Positions 34,307 to 44,894 of a stretch of DNA of 64,000 nt are shown one piece after another. The stretch covers positions 806,001 to 870,000 of the forward strand of contig JALUTQ010000041.1 in NCBI GenBank assembly GCA_032718865.1, read 5' to 3'. The stretch comes from Tilletia caries. Taxonomy: Eukaryota; Basidiomycota; Exobasidiomycetes; Tilletiales; Tilletiaceae. Position 1 is the stretch's first letter; each line of letters opens with the position of its first letter. Below the pieces are notes generated by a model. It was not told the origin of the DNA. It ran no database searches and worked only from the letters and a program-made list of their open reading frames with translations. Position numbers and translations under genes: made by a program.

Positions 34307-36073
34307 ATGGTGGACTGGTACAACCCAGTGAGTCTTCGCCTACCCCCAACTCCATACCTTCACCAACCATGTGTTCTGAGCTCGCTGACGGAGCTGTCAT
34401 GTGATCTCAGATCGTCGTGCTACAAGGCTTTGAGGCCACTGTGATCCTCGGGTGGATCACTATCGGCTTCGTCGTCCGTGAACAGATCAACACAGCCCGC
34501 TTCGACTGGGAGATCATCACTGGAAAACGAGAGCGCAGGTGGCCCCAGGCAATCTACTTCTTCGTCAAGTTCATCTGGTGGATCTACATAAGCGTTACCC
34601 TTCTCCTGGTCTACACCTTTAACGAGATCGACTGCAACAGGGCGGTGAGTGACCTTGACCACATTGGGCCACCGAAGGCATCATTGCCTGACTCGATGGA
34701 ATTCCTGCTTCCTATTTTGATGCGCAGTTCTGGGTAATTGAGGCGTTCATGGGCCTCATCACCCTATGCTGTTCGGTTCTGCTCGCTTGTCGGACCGTCT
34801 GCGTCTACCAACGCACCGCTCGCAAGGTCGTCACAATCTTTCTCGCAATCTTTTCTTTGGGCTTGGCAGCTGCCGTAAGTTGCTGGATGAAACAATTCTG
34901 TACCTTCAATTGTTCTCACACCTGTTGGCCTTTTTTTTGCACACACAGTGGGCTCAAGGCGTCACTTCGGTTACCACGGAGTGGATACCTGGCGCAGGTA
35001 AGCCTTGGACGACCGGAATGTGTGTATGGACCGCGGTCAGGATGGATTACTCCGCCAAGTACATCGTGGTGAGTACGCAAGCGTCTGGGTCCAGTATCCC
35101 TTCTTTCGTCATTCACAATACTGATGATGGATCCTACTCTTCTATCGTGACTCAGACGATCATCTTCGACTTGACGGTGCTTATGATGACGGTGTACGGA
35201 GTCGCCCGCATCGAAGGTTCCGCCACCAAGATTGGCCAAACGCTGGTCAGACAAGGCATCGTCTACTTCATCGTCACATGCGCAGCAAACGCGCTTATTA
35301 CCGCGTTCACCATCGCTCAGCTCAACCCGGTCATGTCGCTATTCTTAGCGGTGCCCGTCGCTGGAGTTACTACCGTCGCCTCGACCCGGTTGTACGTTGA
35401 GCTTGCGGAGAGGGCGCGGCCGCTTCAGCCGAGAACGTACACTCGCGAAACCGAGGAGCACTACTTTGGCACCTCGACCGGAACGCTTTCGGACACCCGG
35501 AAACGGAATTTCATGGGCATGTTCCGTAAAACCTCCTCGGGCAGCGGCTCCAGTTTGGAGAAAATACCGGCCACCGTCGCTCCTTCGTCGCCGTTTGCGG
35601 ACGGCCAGACACCAGCAACGTCATATACGTCCGACGGTCAACTCCTGCTTGTGCAGCAGTTCCCTCGTCAGCCCGTCTCCCACGACCGCTCACAGCTTCT
35701 TGCTGTGGAGGAGGAGGCTATCGAACATCCAGGCACACCCGGCCCGGCTGCCGATTCCATTGCAGCAGAATATGCGGCGGGTTGGTCACAATCGTTCATC
35801 AAGGAATCAGTTTGCCCGGTAGGCTGCGTTACACCCTCCGGCAACTGCGTGCACCGTCCGTTCCGCAGCAGTCGGCAGAGTCTCTCCGTACTACCCTCCG
35901 CAGCAGCAGCCGCTGCCAACTTGACGATCCGCGAAAGCCGAACGGTCACGACCGAACCGATGCCTGTGTACCTTCAGCATCCTCCTACAAGCTCGCCCCA
36001 GGCTGAGGAGGCGGTAGCGAGAGAATATCCCATGCTGAGCGGCAGGAGGGAAAGCGATGAACGTAGCTTGTAA
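34307..36073 (+). CDS. Seven-transmembrane protein, basidiomycete-type, unknown function
   Basis: Five exons: 34307-34327 (MVDWYNP), 34411-34644, about 34728-34874, about 34950-35069 and about 35156-36073, all with consensus GTRAGT donors. About seven hydrophobic segments: TVILGWITIGFVV, IYFFVKFIWWIYISVTLLLVY, WVIEAFMGLITLCCSVLLA, VVTIFLAIFSLGLAAA, TIIFDLTVLMMTVYGVA, GIVYFIVTCAANALITAFTIA and MSLFLAVPVAGVTTVASTRLY. A cytoplasmic-looking tail of about 220 residues rich in Ser, Thr, Pro and acidic residues follows. The layout is that of the GPCR-like 7TM integral membrane proteins expanded in basidiomycetes, often of unknown ligand. There is no pheromone-receptor signature that I can recognise. 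Confidence 0.75.
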
Positions 36074-36391
36074 GCACCTGTCCAGGCTCACCATCATCGT
36101 CTAGTCGACTGCAGGCCGCTCGCTTCTCACGGCGACGGCCACAGGAGACCGACCCCATATCAGACCCTTGCGGAAAAACCCTTCGTTCTCTCTCGCCTGG
36201 TGCGAATTCCAACTCAAAGTCGCCAGGTCCAACAATTTCTTTGCTTCCAGATCAGCCACAGCCTCAACCCTCCCGCAACCGCAACCCGGGGCTTGGACCC
36301 ATTTTGCGGCTCCCTTCTCTGCTGATGTATACCCATCCGAACCGCGATCGGCGGGCTCGTATACTTCTGCTTCTCCTGCGTCCCAAGAGTC
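36074..36391. other. 3' flank of the 7TM gene
   Basis: No supported gene. Confidence 0.4.
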
Positions 36392-36766
36392 GCCTTGCTC
36401 TCCTTGTTGCGTTCTGCTAATGTCGTGTTCCACGTGGTCCTGTGTCAATCTCAATCTCTCAATGCCTGTATCTCTGATGCAGGGTTGGGTTCAGAGCACT
36501 TGTATGTACTCGCACGTCGATGCGGCCCGACCCGGTGCGGCTGGGGCGACGCAGACGCAATGGGGAGGGGGAGGTGGGTGGGTTCTTTCTCCTATCGCGG
36601 AGCGAGCGCAGTCGAGTGAAGTGATGGTCTTCTTCTCGTCTGAGTCGACTCTCTTCGCCCTACTGACTTCAGAATTCTCTCTTTTCGCTCCCTCCACATC
36701 AGCAAGGCTCCGCGTCCCGCTAATCACGACCCGTGACCCCCCGCTTGTCGGGGGTCACGCGACAAG
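36392..36766 (-). mobile_element. Internally deleted copy of the tyrosine-recombinase retroelement
   Basis: 375 bp made of two parts of the element at 44476-50885. 36392-36542 matches 44567-44719 (its 3' end, minus orientation), and about 36585-36727 matches 50728-50865 (its 5' end). All coding DNA is missing. The right end carries a hairpin (GTGACCCCC at 36733-36741, GGGGGTCAC at 36750-36758) and finishes ...GACAAG. This is the reverse-complement counterpart of the hairpin at the left end of the full copy. So this copy has the 5' hairpin end that the full copy lacks, and lacks the 3' one. Confidence 0.82.
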
Positions 36767-37168
36767 TTTCCAAAATCTGGCAGAGCTGGCTGACCAAAAC
36801 GACCAAATGCCCTCCTTTCCACAGCTCCCAGCTCGAGATGCAGCTTATGAAGATCTCTTGACTCTGTAACAATATATTGAGATCGTGTGTATCAGTATCT
36901 TCTTGCGGAGTTTGAGAATCCTAGCTATCGTTGGGACCGTGTGGGAGGGTGACTTGCAACTTCGTTTCTTCAAGATTGAGGACTGAGCCGCTGAGAATTG
37001 AGATTCTGTCACAAGTCACGACTCACAACCACGCTGACTGGATTCAGCACCACTGCGCAATGAACGCATCTGTTCTTGACATTGGTACGCGTCTGCCGTT
37101 TGTCACGTATTGTTTGAACCTTGCCAGATGCCAGTGAACCAGAACCATGACAGTACCAAGTTACCAAC
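36767..37168. other. Upstream region of the RecQ-like gene
   Basis: No supported gene. An AT-richer stretch with AATATATTGAG near 36870. Confidence 0.4.
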
Positions 37169-40100
37169 ATGCCTCGCACGCCGCTCGCTAATGTCAGCAA
37201 CAACGTACGTCCTCAAACTCGATCTCAGCGTTCGTCAAAGCGCAAAGCGGCTCGAAATTTCAGTCCTGTAGAGCTGCAACAGCCCTCAACATCGGAGCAG
37301 TCAGCTGATGCGGCGCGTCGCTGCAGGCCCAGGCGCGGCTGCACAGACGACAGAGATGGGGAGATGGACAAGGAAGAGGGCTGGGAGGACGAATCAGACC
37401 AGGAACAGGACGGAGAACACTCGGTCGAGTCTCAGCAGGAGTTCATGCGTCGGGCCCAGGCGGTGATTCGGGCGGCAAGAAATGACGCGGCTTTTCAACT
37501 TGCTCACTTTCAAGTTGAACCTGTGCGTCGAATGCTTCTTGGGCACGATGGCATAGTCATGTCTGCGACAGGGTCAGGAAAGTCAATGTTGATGGAGCTT
37601 GCCGCCCGGCTTCGCCCCGACATGACCTTCATAGTTGTTTCTCCGCTGCGATCTCTTCAGGAGGAACAAGTGAGTCCCACGTTCATGTACACTGGCCCAT
37701 TATTCTGTTGCTTCCATATCTCTGAGTTCCAAATTCTGACCGTGTTGTGATATCTCTAATCAAGGCTCGGCAACTATCTTCACTATGTAACTATGATAAC
37801 TATATAGTTATAACTTATAGTGATAACTTGACTATACTTTGGGCGGCGAAGCCGTCTAGAAAAAATAGTAGCTATAACTTTTTCAGATCGGCGCGGAGTA
37901 ACTAGTAGTTGAAATAGTTATGAAAAATCCCACTTGGCTGATATAGCCACTAGATAGTCACTATGTAGTAGCTCCAGCTACTCCTAGTCACATATAGTCG
38001 CTATCTCAGTTACTCATAGCCACATATAGTGACTATTTCAACCAAATGTAACTTTTTGTGTTGGACAGAGGCTGGCTGAGACAGCTGCTGGATAGTTACT
38101 ATATAGTAGCTCCAGTCACTTATAGCCACATATAGTGACTATGTCGATCTCATTTTGTACTGAACTAGTCATAGGTAGCTACTGGAAGTGACTATAGTGG
38201 CTATTTCAGCGAAAAAGCCAACGAAAATTTCGCATGGCTGAAATAGTAACTATTAGTTTTTATAGTAGCTATATCTCACTTGACTATACTATTTCCCGCC
38301 GAGGTGACCACTCACTATAACTTGACTATACTATTTCGCAGAAAAGTGGTAACTCTAGTAGCTTGCCGAGCCTTGTATCTCTTATTGGAACTCCATCTCT
38401 CCATCGTGATTTACACAGGCGTCGAAGTTCAAGGGTACAACGATCAAGGCCATCAATCTGGACGGCGAGGCCCTGAGCGGGAGAAGAGAGGTCATACCTG
38501 ATCCCAGGAGTCAAAGGTACGTTCTCAGTCTCGCGTACAGAGGTCAGAGTATGCGTGTTGTGGGCTTAGTGGGTACAACGGAGACTGGCCGCCGAGCCTT
38601 TGACACCTGGACTTCCGGCTCAGAGATTTGGTCATTGGGACGAGTGCTACTGAGTGCGCTCTAGGTTCAAGACGGTTGGGATCTTAGGTTGGATACAGCC
38701 ATACAGGACCAGAATGGTCATTGAATGAGTCGCTGTCGACACTCGGAAGTGTACATGTACATGTTGATCTGTTGTGACTTGTGACTTTGTGCTGATCAGG
38801 ACTCTCTTCATCTGTGCTTGCAGTGCGACGAGCAGCAGCCTTACGGAAGAAGAACGGAGGCAGAGCCGTCGCGCGCAACTGCTGGCAGAATTGAAGCGTG
38901 GCGCGTTCAATTTGATCTTTGCCTCTCCAGAGACTCTGATTTCCAACTCTCCCGTGTCTCACGCCCTCTCGCAGAAGAGTTTTCGGGCCAAGGTTGGCGG
39001 AATTTTCGTTGACGAGGCCCACGTCGTCGACGAATGGGGCACGCAAGAAAGTCTCCGCACAAAAGAAGCCTTTCGACCCGACTTTGGCAAGATCCGTGTG
39101 CTCCGGCACCTCGTTGGAGCCCGTGTTCCTGTGCTTGCATGTACCGCCACGCTTCCTCCCAGCACCCTCAAGACCGCCTGGAGAGCATTGGACTTTGGAA
39201 GACAAAGTTTCTTTGCCTGTGATGCAGGAACAGATCGTCCCAACATCAGGCTCGAAGTGCGCGCCATGTCCTACAGCAATACGTCGTTTCGTGATCTCGC
39301 TTCCTTCTTCTCCCCTTTTGCAAAACAGCCCGAAGACATACCCAAGACAATCATCTATGTCCGGACGAAGCACGAGGCATACAAGGCAGCAGACGCAATT
39401 AAGAGGTTTCTGGATCCCTGCCTAGCTTCCGCCGTCTGCTCCTTCACGTCTCTGGGCACCAATGCGCTGAAAACCGACGTGCTGCAGCGCTTCTACAAAA
39501 CGAGCGGTCTTCGGATTCTGGTGGCGACCGAAGCTGGAGGAATGGGACTCGATGTGGCCGATGTGGACCTCATCATCCAGTTTCGACTCTCTCGAACGTT
39601 GACCGAGTTTGTTCAACATGCGGGACGTGCCATGCGGCAGCTGAGCAGAACAGGGGTCGCTGTTTTGTTGGCTGAGTCGTGGGCTTTCGAATCAAACAGT
39701 ATCCGGAATAACACCACCACCACCAACTCCGCTTCTCAACACGCTAGTACCAGCCATTCTACCGTCAGAGGCACTGTCGGAGACGAAACGTCCTCGACCA
39801 AAGCTGCTCGGCGAGCCAAGGTCTAACCCGCGCTATTGCGCTTTGTTCAGGGTGGATGCTGTCGACGAGAAGTGGTGATGGAGTCGATGAGGATGGATTT
39901 CGAGTGGATGCATTCTCAGCTGATCGAGTCTTCCTTCTTCCTTCTTGCTTCCCCGCACAACACAGTCTTACCACAATTGCCGTCCATATCGGATTCCTCT
40001 CAGTCTCACAGCCGCATGCAAGCATGTCTCTGGATCGAGCCATCGAGCGAGCGACGCGAGTGTGCAGCCACGTCGTGCTGCGACGTTTGCGTGCCCGACT

Positions 40101-40558
40101 CGCCATTGAAGGTGTTCGACATACGCGACGTACCCGAAGCCGCCGAATCTTCCCGCTCAATTCGAGCCTATCGTTTTCCACGCCCACATGCAGCTCTGTC
40201 CCCTCTCCGGCTCAGCCTTGGGCAGCATCTCCTGGATTGGCGGCACCAACTATTTCAGCAGCGACGAACGCATGGAGGGGTTCTCCCCTCTCCCGAAAGC
40301 GTTCTCTCTGATCTCAGTGTGGTTCGCATCGTGGCGATGGCAGGGCGCATAGCGAAACTAGGAGCGACCTATCATCGATTCGACGTGGAGCCGCTTCGGC
40401 AGCTCCTGGGCACCGAAGCGGACATCTTGCCCGCTTTCCTTCTGCAATCTCTCTCCGATGCTTGCTTTACTTGGGCACGTCAGCCCACTGCTCAAGACTT
40501 TGTAAAGGATCTCACCAATGGTGGTGACTGGCGTGAGAAGAAAACACATCAAGCTTGA
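37169..40558 (+). CDS. RecQ-like DNA helicase, intron carries a transposon
   Basis: Exon 1 37169-37669, exon 2 38419-38516, exon 3 from 38800 or 38824 (both acceptors keep frame) to about 39826, then a further segment 39836-40558. The N-terminus is acidic. Helicase motifs: I SATGSGKS, Ia FIVVSPLRSLQEEQ, II VDEAHVVDEWG, III LACTATLPPS, IV KTIIYVRTK, V ILVATEAGGMGLDV, VI FVQHAGRAMRQ. The region after 39836 holds GGCCRREVV... and CCDVC, the cysteine pattern of the RecQ zinc-binding module. The frame at 39827 meets a stop; a 30-nt intron would repair it, which is too short to trust, so the C-terminus may be frameshifted. Family knowledge: subtelomeric RecQ helicases (Ustilago UTASa, TLH genes) and dispersed copies are common in fungi. 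Its 3' end meets a convergent DUF6589-like gene 72 bp away. Confidence 0.85.
37761..38375. mobile_element. hAT-like non-autonomous element with ACTATAGT repeats, in RecQ intron 1
   Basis: 615 bp with inverted ends CAAGGCTCGGCAA (37761) and TTGCCGAGCCTTG (to 38375). The flanks TATCTCTAAT (37751-37760) and TATCTCTTAT (38376-38385) match at 9 of 10 bases, a probable target duplication. The interior is a lattice of short repeats: ATAGTGACTAT, GTAGCTCCAG, CACATATAG and TATAGTAGC, many of them palindromic. No coding frame. It lies wholly inside the first intron of the helicase gene (37670-38418). Without it the intron would be about 124 nt, a normal size here. Sister copy: 47401-48122. Confidence 0.82.
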
Positions 40559-40629
40559 TGGTGAGTTTTATTTTCCGCACGCAACAGTCAACACTCTGAA
40601 CATCGCACGAGTTCACTCCTTTGCCTGGA

Positions 40630-43595
40630 TTACATCTCGTTCAGAAGTCCACCATCGCTCCTCTCTGCAGCGAGTCGCGCTCGCAGTCCCCTATCCGCCT
40701 CGTCCCATTGCTCGTCATCCACATCATCGCCTGCTCCTTCGTCGCCGGACTCGCTGCTTTCCTCGTCGTCCGATTGTCGCACCACTGTCTTCAGCATTGC
40801 CTCCCGAATCGAAAGTGCATCTCCTGAGCTTTGGAACTTGCGCAAGCTGCCGTTGCGAAGTTTGGACCATCCTTGTGAGATGTTATCGTCGACATGAATC
40901 TTGCTGTGAAGTGCTTGAAAGTCTTTCCATGCGGCTGCAACAGCTTTACCATCTTTTTTGTGACCCTTCTTCCTTTGCACAGCACCCTCCAGACCACGAT
41001 GCGGAGTCACAGTGAACAGCCGTTTGCCTGTTGACGTGGATTGTATCAAGGTGATGTCTCTTGACGCATCTTTCGCTGTGCGTTGACGGATATGAAATTG
41101 AAGCCCAAGCTGGGCACTCGCCGTGATCTTGGTTGCTTGAGAGACGTGCGGCAGTGCCGAGATTCGGTCTTCCAGGCGTTGTCCAAGATCGGAACCACTC
41201 TGCGTCCACGCTGTAGCCTGCTCATGTACAAGTGAAGTCAGTTCTTGCACATCGCCTGGCGCCATATGATTCAGGACGCGGTGCGATGTGCTCACCTTTA
41301 CCTCTTTCACAAACGTCTCCTGTAGATGATCGGCTGCCTCCCAATCTCCCGCTCTTCCATGCCTGTTCACCAACGACGCCCCGTACAAGACTCGCAGGGC
41401 CCGGGATGGAAGGACCTTGGCGCAAGAGCGCGACTGAGCAGATTGTTCTTGTAGTTATGTTGTCCAGTGGCGATGAAGCCGAGAAGCATGTATCTCTCCG
41501 TTTGCGCCATGCGACCGATGTCTCCTTTCTTCGTTGCGTCCTCGTATTCTATACCAATGAGAGAGTCCCGCAAGAACAGACCTGCCGCCGCCTTCACTTG
41601 GTCCTTGTTCTGTTGAGCAGTGACCACCGCTTCCGGAGAGATATGATCACGATACAGCCGGCGACAGGCTGCAAAGAAGTCGCGTTTCGGAGGTGTCCAT
41701 TCTGCTATATTCCATTCCTCTCCCATAACGGTGCTGAAGATTGAAGAGCTTCATGAGCATGCTGACTGGATAAAGACGCAGCGACAGGACGAAGCTTCTC
41801 ACTTCATGGCCGCGAGAAGTCTTCCTTCGAAGGTATGTCGTAGCAGGGCCCAACCCTCGTTGAACTGAGGCTCCTTCTCGTTCAATCCCGTCTTTCCGCG
41901 ATTCAGCATCTCTCGCACTCGATCCAGCGAGAAATCTGACCCAGCCTTGCCACTGAGATAGTTCTGACGAAAGAGCAGTCTGGTCCATGCTAGCAGCATG
42001 TGCCATGGCGCGGCCCAAGGAGCCAAGAACTTGAGTTGATTGATGGGTTCGGGCTCGTCTTCGGACACCGCGACAACGCTGAGGATGTTGTTGACCGTAA
42101 GCAGGTCTCCCACCACTGGAAGAGCCTTGTCGCCCACATTCCATCCCACATCTCTCATCGTCTGATGCAGCACTTGCTGCATTCCCGACAAGTTGCCTTC
42201 GTCCTCCTGTACGAGTTTGAGAGGGTGGATTTCAGTCTGCGTAGTGGTGAGAACGTCAATATCGTGATTTTGACGCATTCGGTGGACCTCGGACAAGATC
42301 TGCTTTCGGCGTCGGCGAGAGAGCTTCATGTGGCGAAAGAGGACCTCACTGATGTGGATGAGTGCTGCATCGTGTAGAAAAGACTCGTTCGGCTCGAGAT
42401 CCTTCACTTGGAGTGCTGTTTTGTCCGCCGATCTGAGCGCTTCGCAGTCTTCGATCGTCAGGTCTGCGGGTTTGAACTCAGATCCCAGCTCCAACATTGT
42501 ACGCATCGTGAATGAATGCATGGTAGGACTCTGCTGTACCCGTTGCTCAGCGGGGCGAACGTATATGTTGATGTTGTCCAGCACAAAGATTGGTATCCGA
42601 TCGTGGTTACGAGCCGAGGAAGCAGCTTGTTCCACCATACGTGTCGACATCGACGTCACAGCTCGATAGGCATAACGCTGAGACGCTGTGACTCCGAGGC
42701 GATTGAGGAAGTTGAAAATCAGCGACGATGTGTTCGACAGCTCGCAGAAGACAGCGTTGAGGCATTGGAATCGATTGCATTGTCGACTCTGCGAGAATAG
42801 TAGAACAGAGATGACTACCGTCATCGTCTGAAAGGCATAGAAAAGATGTCAGCTCAGCGCTCATTTGACAGGTCACAGGGTCACGTTGCACATCTATACT
42901 CATACCCTTTCGGCCTTGCTCATCGGCCTGAGATCTGAATGATCAGAATCGTCCACATCCATCACATCTTCATCCTGGTCTGGCCCTTCTCCTTCCTCTT
43001 CATCGTTCTCCTCCTCCTCATCCTCTAATCCTTCTCCATCTGCATGCGCTTCCTCCTCTTCGTGTTCGTCCTCACTCTCCCCCGCGTCTCCATCAGAAGC
43101 TGTACCGCTCCCGTCCACGTGTCCATTGAATGTTGTCGTATGGTTGATGGGAGAAGTAGGAATGAGATGGCGAAGGAAGGTTGAGGTTGTGGGATATCGC
43201 TCCTGATAATGGTCGAGGAGGGCAAGCCATTGACCTTGTCCGGAAGCAACCGAGTCTAACGTGGCCGAGGAAGTGTGCAAAAAAGAGTCGCGCCGGCAGT
43301 TGCGTAGCTCGTTCATCATGACTGAGGCTGCATAAGTCATGATGACATCGTTGAATTGGGCTTGGGCGGAGTTGACGTACTGAATGAGTGACCGAACGAG
43401 CTCAGCTGGTCCGTATGTAGAGGTAGCAGAACCTGATGTGCCAGTGATCCAGAGACCGACCCTCCTATTTGCCGCGTCAGACCTGCTCAACAGCATCTCA
43501 GTAAGGAAGTTTAGAAGTTGAAGTTCATTGTCGGACATGGCATCCAGCACAGCGTCAATACGCCGGGTCTTATCGTCTGAGAGTTTCGTTGCCAT
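40630..43595 (-). CDS. DUF6589-like protein, multi-exon, probably with one frameshift
   Basis: Exon 1 43595-42906, exon 2 42827-41803, exon 3 from 41733; introns GTATGA...TTTCAG and GTGAGA...CTTCAG keep the frame. Exon 1 ends in a long Asp/Glu-rich tract. Exon 2 has the features I associate with DUF6589: IPIFVLDNINIYVRPAEQ, SGMQQVLHQTM, LPVVGDLLTVNNI, LAPWAAPWHMLLAWTRLLF. Exon 3 has FLRDSLIGIEYEDATKKGD and GQHNYKNNLL, then the frame must shift near 41390-41440 to continue as VLYGASLVNRHGRAGDWEAADH to the stop at 40630. A cryptic intron or a real mutation could explain this. DUF6589 proteins are numerous and of unknown function in basidiomycetes, and are suspected to be transposon-derived. Faces the RecQ-like gene tail to tail. 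Confidence 0.72.
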
Positions 43596-44475
43596 AGCTG
43601 AATGCTGATTGAAGCGAAAAAGAAAGAAGTCATGTAAATGCGTCAGCTTTCAGCGTCCTGCGTCGAACAAAGAGGCAGAATGCGTAGGAGACTAGAGTCT
43701 AGAGCCAATCGCCAACTGGTGATTGTGAGGAATCCCATCTGGGTTCAGCTCACCTTAATCGCTTTGCTGTGAATCTCAGTCTTATTAATCCAGGCACAGC
43801 CAGTACACACGTCTAACAAGGCAGGGATACCGATATGAATTGAGCAGTGTTCTGAAAAATGCGAAAAAACACTGGGGGTTAGGCTTAGGCATCACTGTGA
43901 AATAGTCGCGCAAGTGTTGATGATAAAAGGACACTCCGCACTCACATATAACGTATACGAGGAGGCGGGGATGTCTTCTTCTGATGAACTGTGCACGGTT
44001 GACATTCGGGAAGTCAGAAAGATGACGCTTGGAGAGAAGACTGGAATGACTACGCAGTACTCACACTTCACAGCTACGTGACGACAGAACACCCGCACAA
44101 CTACTCCGCAAGCACGACCGTCGACCAGCAAGACGTCCAGGAGTCACCGAAGGCTGCGCGTTGGCTCTGATGCGCGGTAGAAGGAGGGGATGTGCCTGTT
44201 GGAAGGTTGGAACAACAGTAGAGGATGGGGAAAGAGTCAGCAGGGAGGAAGAGGGGAAACAGTATGGATGCGATAGTCAGTGAGCGCAGAGAAAAAGAGA
44301 AGAGGTCAGCGTGTGACAGGAACTGTTGGGCCTTGATATCTGCTTGCTCACAGTGTGCAGATGGGCTTGCTCGATGTTGACGTGAGTATCAGCAGCAGCA
44401 TCGCATCTGGCAGATGAGGGGTGATCGTGTGTGACTTTGGTAACTCCGCTTCCAGCTCTGCCGGAAACCTCCGCA
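43596..44475. other. Region upstream of the DUF6589-like gene
   Basis: No supported gene. It should contain the promoter of the minus-strand gene starting at 43595. It ends at the hairpin terminus of the retroelement. Confidence 0.4.
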
Positions 44476-44535
44476 CTTGTCATGTGACCGCCTTGCGGCG
44501 TTGCCGGGCACGCCGGCGGTCACACGTTGTGATTA

Positions 44536-44566
44536 GCGTCCCGCTCTCTCCAAGCAAGACTGTCAA
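44536..44566. repeat. 31-bp split direct repeat, 3' copy
   Basis: Identical to 50855-50885. Sits just inside the 3' hairpin end of the retroelement. Confidence 0.95.
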
Positions 44567-44894
44567 GCCTTGCCTCTCCTTGTTGCGTTCTGCTAATGTT
44601 GTGTTCCACGTGGTCCTGTGTCAATCTCAATCTCTCAATGCCTGTATCTCTGATGCAGGGTTGGGTTCAGAGCACTTGTATGTACTCGCACGTCGATGCG
44701 GCCCGACCCGGTGCGGCTCCCCCTTGCGCAGCCCCACACCGGGTTGGCCTACACGAAGTGCACCCCCCTGGGACGGATCGGTGAGAGGAAGGCAGAAACA
44801 TTGGGTCGAATTGTTGAAGAGTCTGGGAGCTGGAGATGGAGTCAAAGCTTGACGTGAACGGACAACGAACAGGAAGGGGGGCAGGCCCGGGTGC

